Below are positions 16,392 to 23,578 of a DNA stretch of 37,549 nt, one piece after another. Numbering within the stretch: the first letter of the stretch is position 1; each line of letters begins with the position of its first letter. Both the position numbers and the translations under genes were made by a program. The stretch is from contig CACZGD010000019.1 of NCBI GenBank assembly GCA_902780565.1, forward strand, positions 1 through 37,549, given 5' to 3'. The stretch comes from Oscillospiraceae bacterium (GTDB lineage: Bacteria > Bacillota > Clostridia > Oscillospirales > Acutalibacteraceae). The notes under the pieces were generated by a model. That model was not told where the DNA came from, ran no database searches, and worked only from the letters and a program-made list of their open reading frames with translations.

Positions 16392-16876
16392 GTCGCATTC
16401 TCCTTTTCCAAGATTTCTTTCAGTGCGCGGCGGGCGCGGGTCAAAAGCATTCTGGCGTTCGCTTCCGTTACCGACAGCGCTTGTGCGACGTCCTTGACGG
16501 GCAGATCCTCATAGTAAAACAGATGCAGCACGAGCCGGTGCCGTCTGTCAAGCTGCTCGAGCGCCGCCTTCAGGTCGTCTGCATTCACGGGCTCGTCGTC
16601 AAAGTCTTCCGTCAGGTCGTCCTCCAGCGGTTCCACCTGCCGCCGCCAAAAGGTCGTCATCGCCGAACGCGTACAGTTGACCGTTACGCGGATGAACCAG
16701 TATCTTTCATGCTCCTCGGACTCGAACGTCGGTTTTCTTCGCAGGTACCGTAAAAAGACCTCCTGAAACACGTCGTCCGCGTCGTGCGGATTTTTGGTCC
16801 CGGCGCGCGCCAGCCGGTAGACCGTATCCTTGTTTCGCAGGATCACCGCTTCCTGATCTTTGCTGAACTGTCTCAT
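16388..16876 (-). CDS. ECF-type RNA polymerase sigma factor
   Basis: A 162-residue sigma-70 family factor. Region 2 spans about residues 10-70 and includes DADDVFQEVFLRYLR, the core-binding helix. Region 4 is DRRHRLVLHLFYYEDLPVKD and onward, with a helix-turn-helix at VAQALSVTEANARMLLTRARR. Regions 1 and 3 are missing, as usual for ECF factors. The ATG chosen has AAAGGAGG 12 bases upstream; a longer reading adds a non-conserved 26-residue leader. It forms an overlapping pair with the anti-sigma gene. No clear ECF-type promoter could be recognised upstream. Confidence 0.9.
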   Translation of the reverse strand: MRQFSKDQEAVILRNKDTVYRLARAGTKNPHDADDVFQEVFLRYLRRKPTFESEEHERYWFIRVTVNCTRSAMTTFWRRQVEPLEDDLTEDFDDEPVNADDLKAALEQLDRRHRLVLHLFYYEDLPVKDVAQALSVTEANARMLLTRARRALKEILEKENAT

Positions 16877-16980
16877 GCTCGGTTCTGACCTCCTTTCACC
16901 CTGAATACCGCCGGGCGGCTTAAAAAGCAACAAATAAAACGGAATTTTTCGCACAAACTATAAAAAAGGATGTGACGGAT

Positions 16981-17802
16981 ATGGAAACAGAAACCGGAAA
17001 AGGCAAACTCGCGCTGATCACGGGCTCCCTTGGCGGGCTCGGGTCGGCTTTTGCCCGGCTGCACGCCGAAAACGGCGGTTCTTTGTTGCTTGTGGACCTG
17101 AACCGAGAACGGCTCGAAGCCCAGAAGCGGAGCCTTGAAAGAATATTCGGCGTTCCTGTCCATACGATCGCGGCGGACCTGTCTTCTCTCAACGAAGTCG
17201 GGAAGGTCTTCCGCGCCTGCATCGACCGGAATCTTTTGCCCGATTTCCTGATCCTGAACGCGGGCTTCGGCGGGCAGGGGGATTTCACGAACCGTCCCGC
17301 GGGAAAGGACCTCGCCATGCTGCGCGTCAACGCCGAAGCGCCGACGCTGCTGCTCAAATCCTTCCTGCCGGAGCTCGTCAAACGCGGCAGCGGACGGGTG
17401 CTGCTTGTCTCTTCTCTGACCGCGAAAATGCCGGGACCTCTGCAGGCGGTCTATTTCGCCTCCAAAGCCTATCTCACGTCGCTCGGCAACGCCCTGTGGC
17501 GGGAGCTGAAGGATACGGGCGTGACCTGCACGACCCTGATGCCCGGCGTGCTGGATACGGATTTTGCGGATAAGGCGCATGCCGCCGGAACAAAGCTTTT
17601 TGCAAAGCGCGTGCCGCCGTCGCTTGCCGCCGAAAAAGGCTATCGGGGGATGCTGAAGGGCGCCCTGAACGTCACGGCTGCCGTGCCGGGACTGCAGAAG
17701 CTGCTGGTCCCGTTTCTGCCGATCCTGCCGCGCCGCCTGCTCCTTGAGGTCATTTACCGGATGCAGCAGAAGGAAAGCGCCGTGGGCTGGGGAAAAATCT
17801 GA
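16981..17802 (+). CDS. Short-chain dehydrogenase/reductase
   Basis: A 273-residue NAD(P)-dependent oxidoreductase of the classical SDR family. It has the cofactor loop TGSLGGLG (14-21), the NAG strand motif (93-95), the catalytic Ser around 144-145 (LLVSSLTAK) and Tyr158/Lys162 in YFASK. The C-terminal hydrophobic, basic tail (LVPFLPILPRRLLLEVI) is typical of the membrane-associated SDRs related to 17-beta-hydroxysteroid/3-ketoacyl reductases. The ATG at 16981 has AAAGGA 10 bases upstream; a GTG at 16972 is too close to it. The gene is divergent from the ECF sigma gene. The substrate is unknown. Confidence 0.88.
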   Translation: METETGKGKLALITGSLGGLGSAFARLHAENGGSLLLVDLNRERLEAQKRSLERIFGVPVHTIAADLSSLNEVGKVFRACIDRNLLPDFLILNAGFGGQGDFTNRPAGKDLAMLRVNAEAPTLLLKSFLPELVKRGSGRVLLVSSLTAKMPGPLQAVYFASKAYLTSLGNALWRELKDTGVTCTTLMPGVLDTDFADKAHAAGTKLFAKRVPPSLAAEKGYRGMLKGALNVTAAVPGLQKLLVPFLPILPRRLLLEVIYRMQQKESAVGWGKI

Positions 17803-17810
17803 AAAAACGA

Positions 17811-17839
17811 TTGCACATTTGTTTTCTTTATGATACCAT
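17811..17839 (+). promoter_or_regulatory. Probable promoter of the YhhN-family gene
   Basis: TTGCAC (17811-17816), a 17-base spacer and TACCAT (17834-17839) precede the 17889 start. The -10 matches 4 of 6. Confidence 0.5.
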
Positions 17840-17888
17840 AAAACCGAGAGAATATCTCTCTGAAATCAAAAAAAGAGGAGTCGGTTTT

Positions 17889-18620
17889 ATGTTCGGTCTG
17901 TCAACCCTCGGAACTGCGCTCTATGGCTGCACGCTCGTGCTGGGGCTCGTGTTCCTTTGCGTCTTTCTGAAAATGCGCGTCAAGGCGTGCTCCGCCAAAG
18001 CCACGGTCACAAAGGCGTTTGTCAGTGTCTGCTTTTTGCTCTCCTGGATCGCGGCTTCTTATTTCTCCGGCTTCACGCCCTTTGCCGCGCTCCTTGGCGG
18101 CGGTCTCATTATGGGGCTGCTCGGCGATATCTGGCTGGATCTCAAATTCTGCTATGCAAGGGATGAGGATTTCTTTACCAAAATGGGCTTCCTGTCCTTT
18201 GCCATCGGGCATGGCTTCTACGTCGCGGCGGTCGTGCTGGGCGTTAAGGGGAAGTTCAATCCGCTCGCCATTCTCTGCGCCTGCGGCGTCGCCCTTGTCG
18301 CAGCCTTGGTCGTCTTCTTCGGCGAAAAAGCGATGAAGCTGCATTACGGCGATTATAAGATCATTTCCACGCTCTACGGCGCGGTGCTGTTCTTTATGGC
18401 GGCGTTTGCGTTCTTTGTCGCGCTGTTCGCGGGTCTGAAGGAGAATATCCACCTCGTCGTCATGGCGGGCGGCGGCGTGCTGTTCATCCTGTCCGATCTC
18501 ATCCTCTCCGGCACCTACTTCGGCGAGGGCAAGCGTCGACCGGTGGATATCATCACGAACCACGTTTTCTATTACGTCGCGCAGTTCGTGATCGCGGCAA
18601 GCGTGCTGTTCCTGAAATAA
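17889..18620 (+). CDS. YhhN/TMEM86-family (lysoplasmalogenase-like) membrane protein
   Basis: A 243-residue integral membrane protein with about 8 hydrophobic helices. The family signature is visible: GLIMGLLGDIWLD, then FFTKMGFLSFAIGHGFYV, and near the end GVLFILSDLILSGTYF followed by NHVFYYVAQFVI. In animals TMEM86 hydrolyses the vinyl-ether bond of lysoplasmalogens. Many anaerobic Clostridia make plasmalogens, so that role is plausible here. GAGGAG lies 8 bases before the ATG. The gene has its own promoter and a strong terminator, so it is probably monocistronic. Confidence 0.85.
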   Translation: MFGLSTLGTALYGCTLVLGLVFLCVFLKMRVKACSAKATVTKAFVSVCFLLSWIAASYFSGFTPFAALLGGGLIMGLLGDIWLDLKFCYARDEDFFTKMGFLSFAIGHGFYVAAVVLGVKGKFNPLAILCACGVALVAALVVFFGEKAMKLHYGDYKIISTLYGAVLFFMAAFAFFVALFAGLKENIHLVVMAGGGVLFILSDLILSGTYFGEGKRRPVDIITNHVFYYVAQFVIAASVLFLK

Positions 18621-18655
18621 GCATTATCTATAGTATTATTATTTATAAAAATCTG

Positions 18656-18681
18656 CCGACGGTTCGCCGTCGGTTTTTTTT
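18656..18681 (+). terminator. Terminator of the YhhN-family gene
   Basis: CCGACGG and CCGTCGG form a 7-bp stem closed by TTCG, followed by eight T. Confidence 0.92.
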
Positions 18682-18704
18682 GTGAAAATGATTTGTGAAA
18701 ATGC

Positions 18705-18733
18705 TTGATTTTTTCTATCAGTTATGCTACACT
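18705..18733 (+). promoter_or_regulatory. Promoter of the structured RNA
   Basis: TTGATT (18705-18710), a 17-base spacer and TACACT (18728-18733) place the start of transcription at about 18740. That is exactly where the long RNA stem begins. Confidence 0.6.
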
Positions 18734-18739
18734 AAATGT

Positions 18740-18905
18740 GCTACACGAATTGAATATTCCCCCGAACAAAGTGTGTATTTTTATCTTTCGGTAAAAATAC
18801 AGGCTCTATTTTGTCATACTTTGTTTAGGGGCAAATAATTCGTGTAGCAGCGTCGGAGCTGTGTATTTTTCGGTGCAGCGCCTTGGCGCTGCATCTTTTT
18901 GTTTT
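18740..18905 (+). ncRNA. Candidate structured non-coding RNA or leader, about 165 nt
   Basis: An outer stem GCTACACGAATT (18739-18751 region) pairs with AATTCGTGTAGC (about 18837-18848). A small internal loop follows, then CCCC..AACAAAGT pairs with ACTTTGTT..GGGG. Inside sits a hairpin GTATTTTTA/TAAAAATAC with a separate single-stranded stretch. A promoter ends just before the first base and an intrinsic terminator closes the unit. There is no protein frame. AAAAATAC (18793-18800) could instead pair with a second GTATTTTT at 18863-18870 beside the terminator, so two states are possible. The rod-like fold recalls 6S RNA, but sequence identity to 6S was not established. A termination-controlled leader of the lipoprotein gene is the alternative. 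Confidence 0.55.
18874..18905 (+). terminator. Terminator at the end of the structured RNA
   Basis: TGCAGCGCC (18874-18882) pairs with GGCGCTGCA (18885-18893), followed by TCTTTTTGTTTT. It lies 75 bases before the lipoprotein start, so expression of that gene from the same promoter needs read-through. Confidence 0.88.
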
Positions 18906-18980
18906 AAAGGAGGGAAAGATCAGACTTCGAAATATCAATTGCTCCATAACCAAAAATCAAAAAAGAGAGGAAGAAAAAAC

Positions 18981-19622
18981 ATGAAAAAACTGCTTGCACT
19001 TACATTGGGGCTTCTGCTCCTGTTTTCCGCCGCATGCGGCAACTCCGGCGCGGCAAACGACGCTTCCGATGCTTCCAACGTCGAATCGACGGAGCCCGCC
19101 GGCCCCGTGACCCTGAAATTCGGCGAATCCGTCAAAACGGAAATGTTTGAGTTCAAGCCCGAATTCAAGGGGTTTGCGAAAGAACTTGAAAACGCAATGG
19201 ACGAAAATTATTTGACTACAAAAGTCAAATATCCCAATCTGCCTGATAATCCATTCCTTGCAGGCAGTTCTGAAACAATGATCTATTTTTCCGGTACGGT
19301 TTCCCTGATCGGGGACACGAAAGAGGATCAGATGTTCGAACTTGAAGGTTGTGAAATCAATTTTGACGACGGATACAAATTTGATGTGCGCGCTTTTGCG
19401 TATGGTTTGAATAAAAGCGAAAAAGAGGAGGAGGAGAGAATGAGTTCGATGGCTGCTTTTAAGGACTCCAGAAATATCCCTTTTAAAGCTTTGAGTACTG
19501 AGAAAACGCGGACGGTCCGTTTTGCCACACCGGTGCCGAAGCAGCTCCAGACAGATACCGGCAAATCTCTGACGATCACCTTCAAGATCGAAGGCGTTGA
19601 TTACACGTACGTAATTCGATAA
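18981..19622 (+). CDS. Putative lipoprotein, 213 aa
   Basis: The product starts with a lipoprotein-type signal peptide, MKKLLALTLGLLLLFSAAC, with the lipidation Cys at 19. A short Ser/Ala/Asn-rich linker follows. The mature domain of about 180 residues has no known signature. It alternates beta-like hydrophobic strands with acidic turns, resembling small Ig-like or immunoglobulin-binding-type lipoproteins. A GAGAGGAAG site precedes the ATG. The gene is AT-richer than its neighbours. It lies directly downstream of the structured RNA and ends at a strong terminator. Its function is unknown. Confidence 0.8.
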   Translation: MKKLLALTLGLLLLFSAACGNSGAANDASDASNVESTEPAGPVTLKFGESVKTEMFEFKPEFKGFAKELENAMDENYLTTKVKYPNLPDNPFLAGSSETMIYFSGTVSLIGDTKEDQMFELEGCEINFDDGYKFDVRAFAYGLNKSEKEEEERMSSMAAFKDSRNIPFKALSTEKTRTVRFATPVPKQLQTDTGKSLTITFKIEGVDYTYVIR

Positions 19623-19635
19623 ATGTCATAAGTAT

Positions 19636-19662
19636 CGATCCTCTTCGGGGGATCGTTTTTTT
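19636..19662 (+). terminator. Terminator of the lipoprotein gene
   Basis: CGATCCTC and GGGGATCG form an 8-bp stem around TTCG, followed by seven T. Confidence 0.92.
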
Positions 19663-19693
19663 ATCTATTTTCTTGAAATAGAACGCAGTTTTG

Positions 19694-19722
19694 TTGTATT
19701 TTGCCTTTTATTATGTTATACT
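19694..19722 (+). promoter_or_regulatory. Promoter of the 19.8-24.1 kb gene string
   Basis: TTGTAT (19694-19699), a 17-base spacer and TATACT (19717-19722) lie about 70 bases before the first gene. Confidence 0.65.
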
Positions 19723-19795
19723 GATGCCCGAAGAGAGAAGAAAAACAAACCCTTTTTTCTTTTGAATATCAATATGCTCCGAAGGAGGAGATCTT

Positions 19796-20629
19796 ATGGA
19801 CCTGATCAGATCCACCGTTCAAATCGGGCTTGAGAAGCCTGTAAAACTGCTGCACGTAACGGATACCCACCTCGGCCTTGTGGACGAGCGTGACGACGCG
19901 CGCAAGCACGCGCTTGCGAATCGCTTTTCTACGCCGGACCGTGCGCGAGATCTGGCGGAACACCTTGCCTATGCCAAAGCAAACTGCGACCTGCTGGTCC
20001 ACACCGGAGACCTGATAGATTTTGTATCTCACGAGAACGTGGAAGCCGCGCGCGAATTCGTCGCGGACGAGCACGTGTTTTTCATCGCGGGGAATCACGA
20101 ATACTCCCAGTACGTGGGCGAAGCGTGGGAGGATCAGGCCTATCGCATGAACAGCTATATGCAGATGGGCTACGGGCTCGGCGTACCGATGTTCTTCAAT
20201 TCCCGCACGGTCGGCGGCGTGAATATCGTGGGGATCGACAACAGCTATTATCTCTTTCAGGACTGGCAGCTCTGGCGGCTGAAACGGGAAGTCGAAAAAG
20301 GCCTGCCGATCGTGCTGGCGTTTCACGACCCGCTGTTCGAGGAATCTCTGTTTCAGTATCACCGGCAGGTTTCCCCCGAACCCTGCACCTATCTCGTCGG
20401 CTGCGACGAGGAGCACCTGCTCTGCTACAACGAATTCCGCGCCGTGCAGCAGCGCCCGGACGAACCGACGAAGCGCATGATCGACTATATCAAAAACGAG
20501 CCGCTGATCAAGGTCCTGCTGACCGGGCATCTGCATTTCAGTTTTGAAAGCGAGATCGCCCCGGGCGTGCCGCAGTTCGTGACCGGCTGCGGGTATAACG
20601 GCGTCGCAAGGGAAGTCACGCTGCTCTGA
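19796..20629 (+). CDS. Metallophosphoesterase (calcineurin-like, DxH type)
   Basis: A 277-residue cytosolic hydrolase with all dimetal-site motifs: DTH (23-25), HTGDLID (69-75), GNHE (99-102), AFHDP and GHLHF near residue 245. This family hydrolyses phosphomonoesters or phosphodiesters, and the substrate cannot be read from sequence. A strong AGGAGGAG precedes the ATG. It is the first gene of a rightward string with DUF4186, GH43, SRAP, NADAR and a nucleotidase. It differs from the two DxQ phosphoesterases at 26724 and 35486 by keeping the usual His in motif I. Confidence 0.9.
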   Translation: MDLIRSTVQIGLEKPVKLLHVTDTHLGLVDERDDARKHALANRFSTPDRARDLAEHLAYAKANCDLLVHTGDLIDFVSHENVEAAREFVADEHVFFIAGNHEYSQYVGEAWEDQAYRMNSYMQMGYGLGVPMFFNSRTVGGVNIVGIDNSYYLFQDWQLWRLKREVEKGLPIVLAFHDPLFEESLFQYHRQVSPEPCTYLVGCDEEHLLCYNEFRAVQQRPDEPTKRMIDYIKNEPLIKVLLTGHLHFSFESEIAPGVPQFVTGCGYNGVAREVTLL

Positions 20630-20666
20630 GCCTGTCGGGAAATGTGCGCGGAAAAGGGATGATTTC

Positions 20667-21026
20667 ATGATCACAAAGGAGGAAGCCTTTCGGCGGCTGG
20701 CGACCTCAAAATTCCGTTCTTCCTTCACTCTCACCGAGGCGGAAAAAGCTTACGTCCGAGAAAAGGGGACCGGAACGATCCGCCGTCACGCTGCGGATTT
20801 CGTGCGGCAGAAGCTTGCGCCCGCCGTTCCGGTCAATGACGGCAAACAGACGCCCATGCGCGGGCACCCGGTATTCAAGGGGATGCACGCCACTGCATGC
20901 TGCTGCCGCGGGTGCCTCAATAAATGGTACCGCGTGCCCGTCGGCGTTCCGCTGACCGAGGAGCTGCAAAGCCGCATCGTGGATTTCCTGATGGCATGGA
21001 TCGAGCGGCAAATAAACTGTGACTAA
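20667..21026 (+). CDS. DUF4186 family protein
   Basis: The 119-residue protein contains the conserved core of DUF4186: KFRSSFTLTEAEKAYVREKG, TIRRHAADFVRQKLAPA, NDGKQTPMRGHPVFKGMHAT and a CCCRGCLNKW Cys cluster. The family's biochemical role is unknown. The MRGHPVF...HATACCCRGC block with Cys and His could bind a metal. AAGGG lies 8 bases before the ATG. It follows the phosphoesterase by 37 bases and probably shares its transcript. Confidence 0.88.
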   Translation: MITKEEAFRRLATSKFRSSFTLTEAEKAYVREKGTGTIRRHAADFVRQKLAPAVPVNDGKQTPMRGHPVFKGMHATACCCRGCLNKWYRVPVGVPLTEELQSRIVDFLMAWIERQINCD

Positions 21027-21040
21027 ATAAAGTGAAATAA

Positions 21041-21066
21041 CGTCCGAGGGGGCGATCCCCCTGACG
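21041..21066 (+). repeat. Stable hairpin between DUF4186 and GH43 genes
   Basis: AGGGGG (21047-21052) pairs with CCCCCT (21057-21062), extended by CGTC/GACG outside a two-base bulge. There is no T-run, so RNA processing or stabilisation is more likely than termination. Confidence 0.6.
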
Positions 21067-21107
21067 GAGCTGCGCAAAGCATTCAGAAAAGGAGAGATCT
21101 GAATCTC

Positions 21108-22427
21108 ATGAAAACGAACGACAGTCCGCGCCAAACCAAAGGGCTCAATCCCTTTTTGCCGTTTGACGTCTACGTCCCGGACGGCGAGCCGAAGGTCTTC
21201 GGCGACTGCGTGTATCTTTACGGTTCTTACGACCGTTTCGGCGGCGGATACTGCAGCAAGATATATCACGCTTTCTCCGCGCCGATCTCCGATCTGACGG
21301 ATTGGACGGATCACGGCGAAAGCTTTTCCACGAACGCCGTCCCATGGTCCGACGCGGATCTTTATGCGCCGGACGCCTTATATCACAACGGCAAATACTA
21401 TCTGTTTTTCTGTCTGTCCGACGGCAGCGAGGGCGTCGCCGAAAGCGCCTCCCCCGCGGGGCCTTTTGCGAACGCCCGCCGCATCACCATGAACGGGGAG
21501 CCGATCATGGGGATCGATCCCTCGGTGCTGGAGGACGACGGCAAAATCTATTACACATGGGGGCAGTTCCGGCTGCACATGGCGGAGCTGGACGAGGACC
21601 TCTGCACGCTCAAGCCCGAAACCTATCATACGGACGTGATCACGAATCTGGACGGGCGCGAGGGCTTCCATGAGGGCTCGTCCCTGCGGAAGCTCGGCGA
21701 TTCCTATTGCCTGATCTATGCGTCGGAATTCACGCCGGGTTTTCCGCATCACGGCGGCCGCCCGACAAAGCTGGACTACGCGCTCTCCGATTCTCCCTAC
21801 GGTCCCTATACGCGAAAGGGGACGGTGATCGATAACGAGGGCTGCGATCCCGCGTCGTGGAACAACCACGGCTCCGTGATCCGGATCGGCGACGAATGGT
21901 ACGTTTTCTATCACGCTTCCTCCAACAATACCGCCTATTCCCGCCGTGCCCGTGCCGAAAAGCTGAAGGTGGACGCCGAACGCGGCGTGATCCATACCGC
22001 GCGTCCGAGCACGAACGGCTTTGTGCCGACGCTCCTGCCGTCGATGATCACTTCTCCGGTCAACGCCTGCCGTTTCTTCGGCGGGGCTTACGTCACCGAA
22101 ACGCCGGACGGTCGTTTCCCTGCGGTCGGGCTGCGCGCCGGCGCGGGTTTTTCGTTCAGTCCCGTTGTGTTCGAGGCCGGGCGATATGCCCTCACGGTTC
22201 GCGTCCGCGCGTTTGAAAACGCTGTTCTGCGCCTTAATCTGGACGAAACGCCTGTTGCGGAGATCCCATTGCACGGTGCCGCAGCGCTTACGCCGGTTTC
22301 CCTGTTTTTTGCCGTCCCTGGCGGGCAGATTTCCGTTCGTCTTACGGTAGAGGGGGCTCCCGACCTCGATCTCTGCGAGATCGATACCCTGAAGATCGAA
22401 CGGATCATCGAAGCAGACCGAGTCTGA
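21108..22427 (+). CDS. Glycoside hydrolase family 43-like protein with C-terminal beta-sandwich
   Basis: A 439-residue five-blade propeller glycosidase. Candidate catalytic residues are in the expected order: base Asp25 in VYVPDGEP, modulator Asp137 in MGIDPSV and acid Glu189 in FHEGSSL. Blade motifs such as NGKYYLFFCLSD and YYTWGQF are present. The last ~110 residues (ALTVRVRAFENAVLRLNLDE and onward) look like a CBM6-type carbohydrate module. There is no signal peptide, so it would act inside the cell on imported oligosaccharides containing arabinose or xylose. Substrate and linkage cannot be decided by reading. Confidence 0.86.
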   Translation: MKTNDSPRQTKGLNPFLPFDVYVPDGEPKVFGDCVYLYGSYDRFGGGYCSKIYHAFSAPISDLTDWTDHGESFSTNAVPWSDADLYAPDALYHNGKYYLFFCLSDGSEGVAESASPAGPFANARRITMNGEPIMGIDPSVLEDDGKIYYTWGQFRLHMAELDEDLCTLKPETYHTDVITNLDGREGFHEGSSLRKLGDSYCLIYASEFTPGFPHHGGRPTKLDYALSDSPYGPYTRKGTVIDNEGCDPASWNNHGSVIRIGDEWYVFYHASSNNTAYSRRARAEKLKVDAERGVIHTARPSTNGFVPTLLPSMITSPVNACRFFGGAYVTETPDGRFPAVGLRAGAGFSFSPVVFEAGRYALTVRVRAFENAVLRLNLDETPVAEIPLHGAAALTPVSLFFAVPGGQISVRLTVEGAPDLDLCEIDTLKIERIIEADRV

Positions 22428-22460
22428 CTTCCGCCGATAAGAATAAGGAGCGATACGGCT

Positions 22461-23054
22461 ATGTGCTGCAGATACTATCTCGGTCCCGCCCCGCAGGACG
22501 AGCGGGTCAAACAGATCGTGTCCATGATGGAGCGGGATTACCCGGGGCAATACAAAACCGGGGAGATCTTCCCCGGGGACGCGGCAATGACGCTGATCGG
22601 CGAACGCGGCAGACTTCGCCATGTGCCGGCCGTGTTCGGCTTTTCCGGCGTCGGGAACAGCCGAAAGCTGCTGCTCAACGCCAGAGCGGAAACGGTCGCC
22701 GAGAAACCGACCTTTGCAGACGCCTTCCGTGAACGCCGCGCCATCCTTCCTGCGGACGGCTTCTTTGAGTGGAGCCATGATGAAACGAAAACGAAATACC
22801 TGTTTACGTTGGATGAGGATCGCACGGTCTACCTCTGCGGGCTGTTTCAGGTCATAGAGGGGAAGTACCGTTTCGTGATCCTGACGCGCGCGGCGAACGC
22901 CTCCATGGCGGAGGTCCACGACCGGATGCCCGTCATCGCTTCCGCGGAGCAGGTCCGCGCCTATCTCACCGATCTGAAGGCCGCCGCGCAGATCATCGCG
23001 CTTCCCGGTCCCCGGCTGAACAAAAGAACCGCCGATACGTCCACCGGCGTCTGA
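22461..23054 (+). CDS. SRAP domain protein (YedK/HMCES), abasic-site shield
   Basis: A 197-residue SOS response-associated peptidase family protein. After Met removal, Cys2 (MCCRYYL) is the residue that crosslinks covalently to abasic sites in single-stranded DNA. The other active-site residues are visible: Asn73 in NARAET, Glu103 in DGFFEW and His153 in VHDRMP. In bacteria and eukaryotes this family protects abasic sites at replication forks. AAGGAG lies 10 bases before the ATG. The NADAR and nucleotidase genes follow with short or no gaps, which suggests a nucleic-acid damage theme. Confidence 0.93.
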   Translation: MCCRYYLGPAPQDERVKQIVSMMERDYPGQYKTGEIFPGDAAMTLIGERGRLRHVPAVFGFSGVGNSRKLLLNARAETVAEKPTFADAFRERRAILPADGFFEWSHDETKTKYLFTLDEDRTVYLCGLFQVIEGKYRFVILTRAANASMAEVHDRMPVIASAEQVRAYLTDLKAAAQIIALPGPRLNKRTADTSTGV

Positions 23055-23086
23055 TCCGTCGGTTGCCGTCTTCAAGGAGCATCAAA

Positions 23087-23578
23087 ATGAACAATTATCT
23101 TTTCTTTTTCCATGAGAACGATCTCAACGGGTATCTCAGCAACTGGTATCCGGCGGCGTTTACTGTGGACGGTGTGACCTACCGGGATACGGAGCAGTAT
23201 TTCATGGCTGCCAAGGCGAAGCGCTTTGGGGATGAGCTCCGCTATGCGCAGATCATGGCGTCGGCCGATCCTGCGGAGTACAAACGCCTCGGCAAGCTTG
23301 TGAAAAACTTTGATTCCGCCATCTGGGACGCGGAGCGGGTTACGGTCATGAAGACCGCGAACCGCGCAAAATTCATACAGAATCCGGCGCTTCTCGCTGC
23401 GTTTCTGTCCACCGGCGACGCCGTCCTTGCGGAGGCCAGTCCTTATGATGCGATCTGGGGCATCGGGATCGACGCGGCGACGGCTTATAAAACCGATCTT
23501 GCCGCTTTCCCGGGCAAAAATCTGCAGGGAAGGCTTCTGATGGAACTCCGTGATGAATTCAGAAAGGGGAACGTATGA
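23087..23578 (+). CDS. NADAR domain protein (YbiA-like)
   Basis: A 163-residue single-domain protein of the NADAR/YbiA family. The conserved blocks are NGYLSNWYPAAFTVDG, YRDTEQYFMAAKAKRFGD, IWDAERVTVMKTANRAKF and EASPYDAIWGIGI. NADAR enzymes act on N-glycosidic bonds of ADP-ribose or riboflavin-pathway derivatives. Some NADAR proteins remove ADP-ribose from guanine bases, acting as antidotes to DNA-modifying toxins. CAAGGAG precedes the ATG. The stop overlaps the nucleotidase start (ATGA). No ADP-ribosyltransferase toxin is visible in the window. Confidence 0.9.
   Translation: MNNYLFFFHENDLNGYLSNWYPAAFTVDGVTYRDTEQYFMAAKAKRFGDELRYAQIMASADPAEYKRLGKLVKNFDSAIWDAERVTVMKTANRAKFIQNPALLAAFLSTGDAVLAEASPYDAIWGIGIDAATAYKTDLAAFPGKNLQGRLLMELRDEFRKGNV

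Noticed and set aside
18739-18850. Reading the long inverted repeat as a MITE or insertion-sequence end pair
   Set aside because: The promoter start and terminator coincide with the fold, no target-site duplication was seen and there is no second copy in the window. Transposon origin is not excluded genome-wide.
18740-18905. Naming the RNA as 6S (ssrS)
   Set aside because: Only the rod shape and size fit; the large central bubble typical of 6S was not clearly seen and no covariance search could be run.
21378-23075. 565-codon open frame antisense to GH43 and SRAP genes
   Set aside because: It spans two real genes and their gap, with no recognisable domain.
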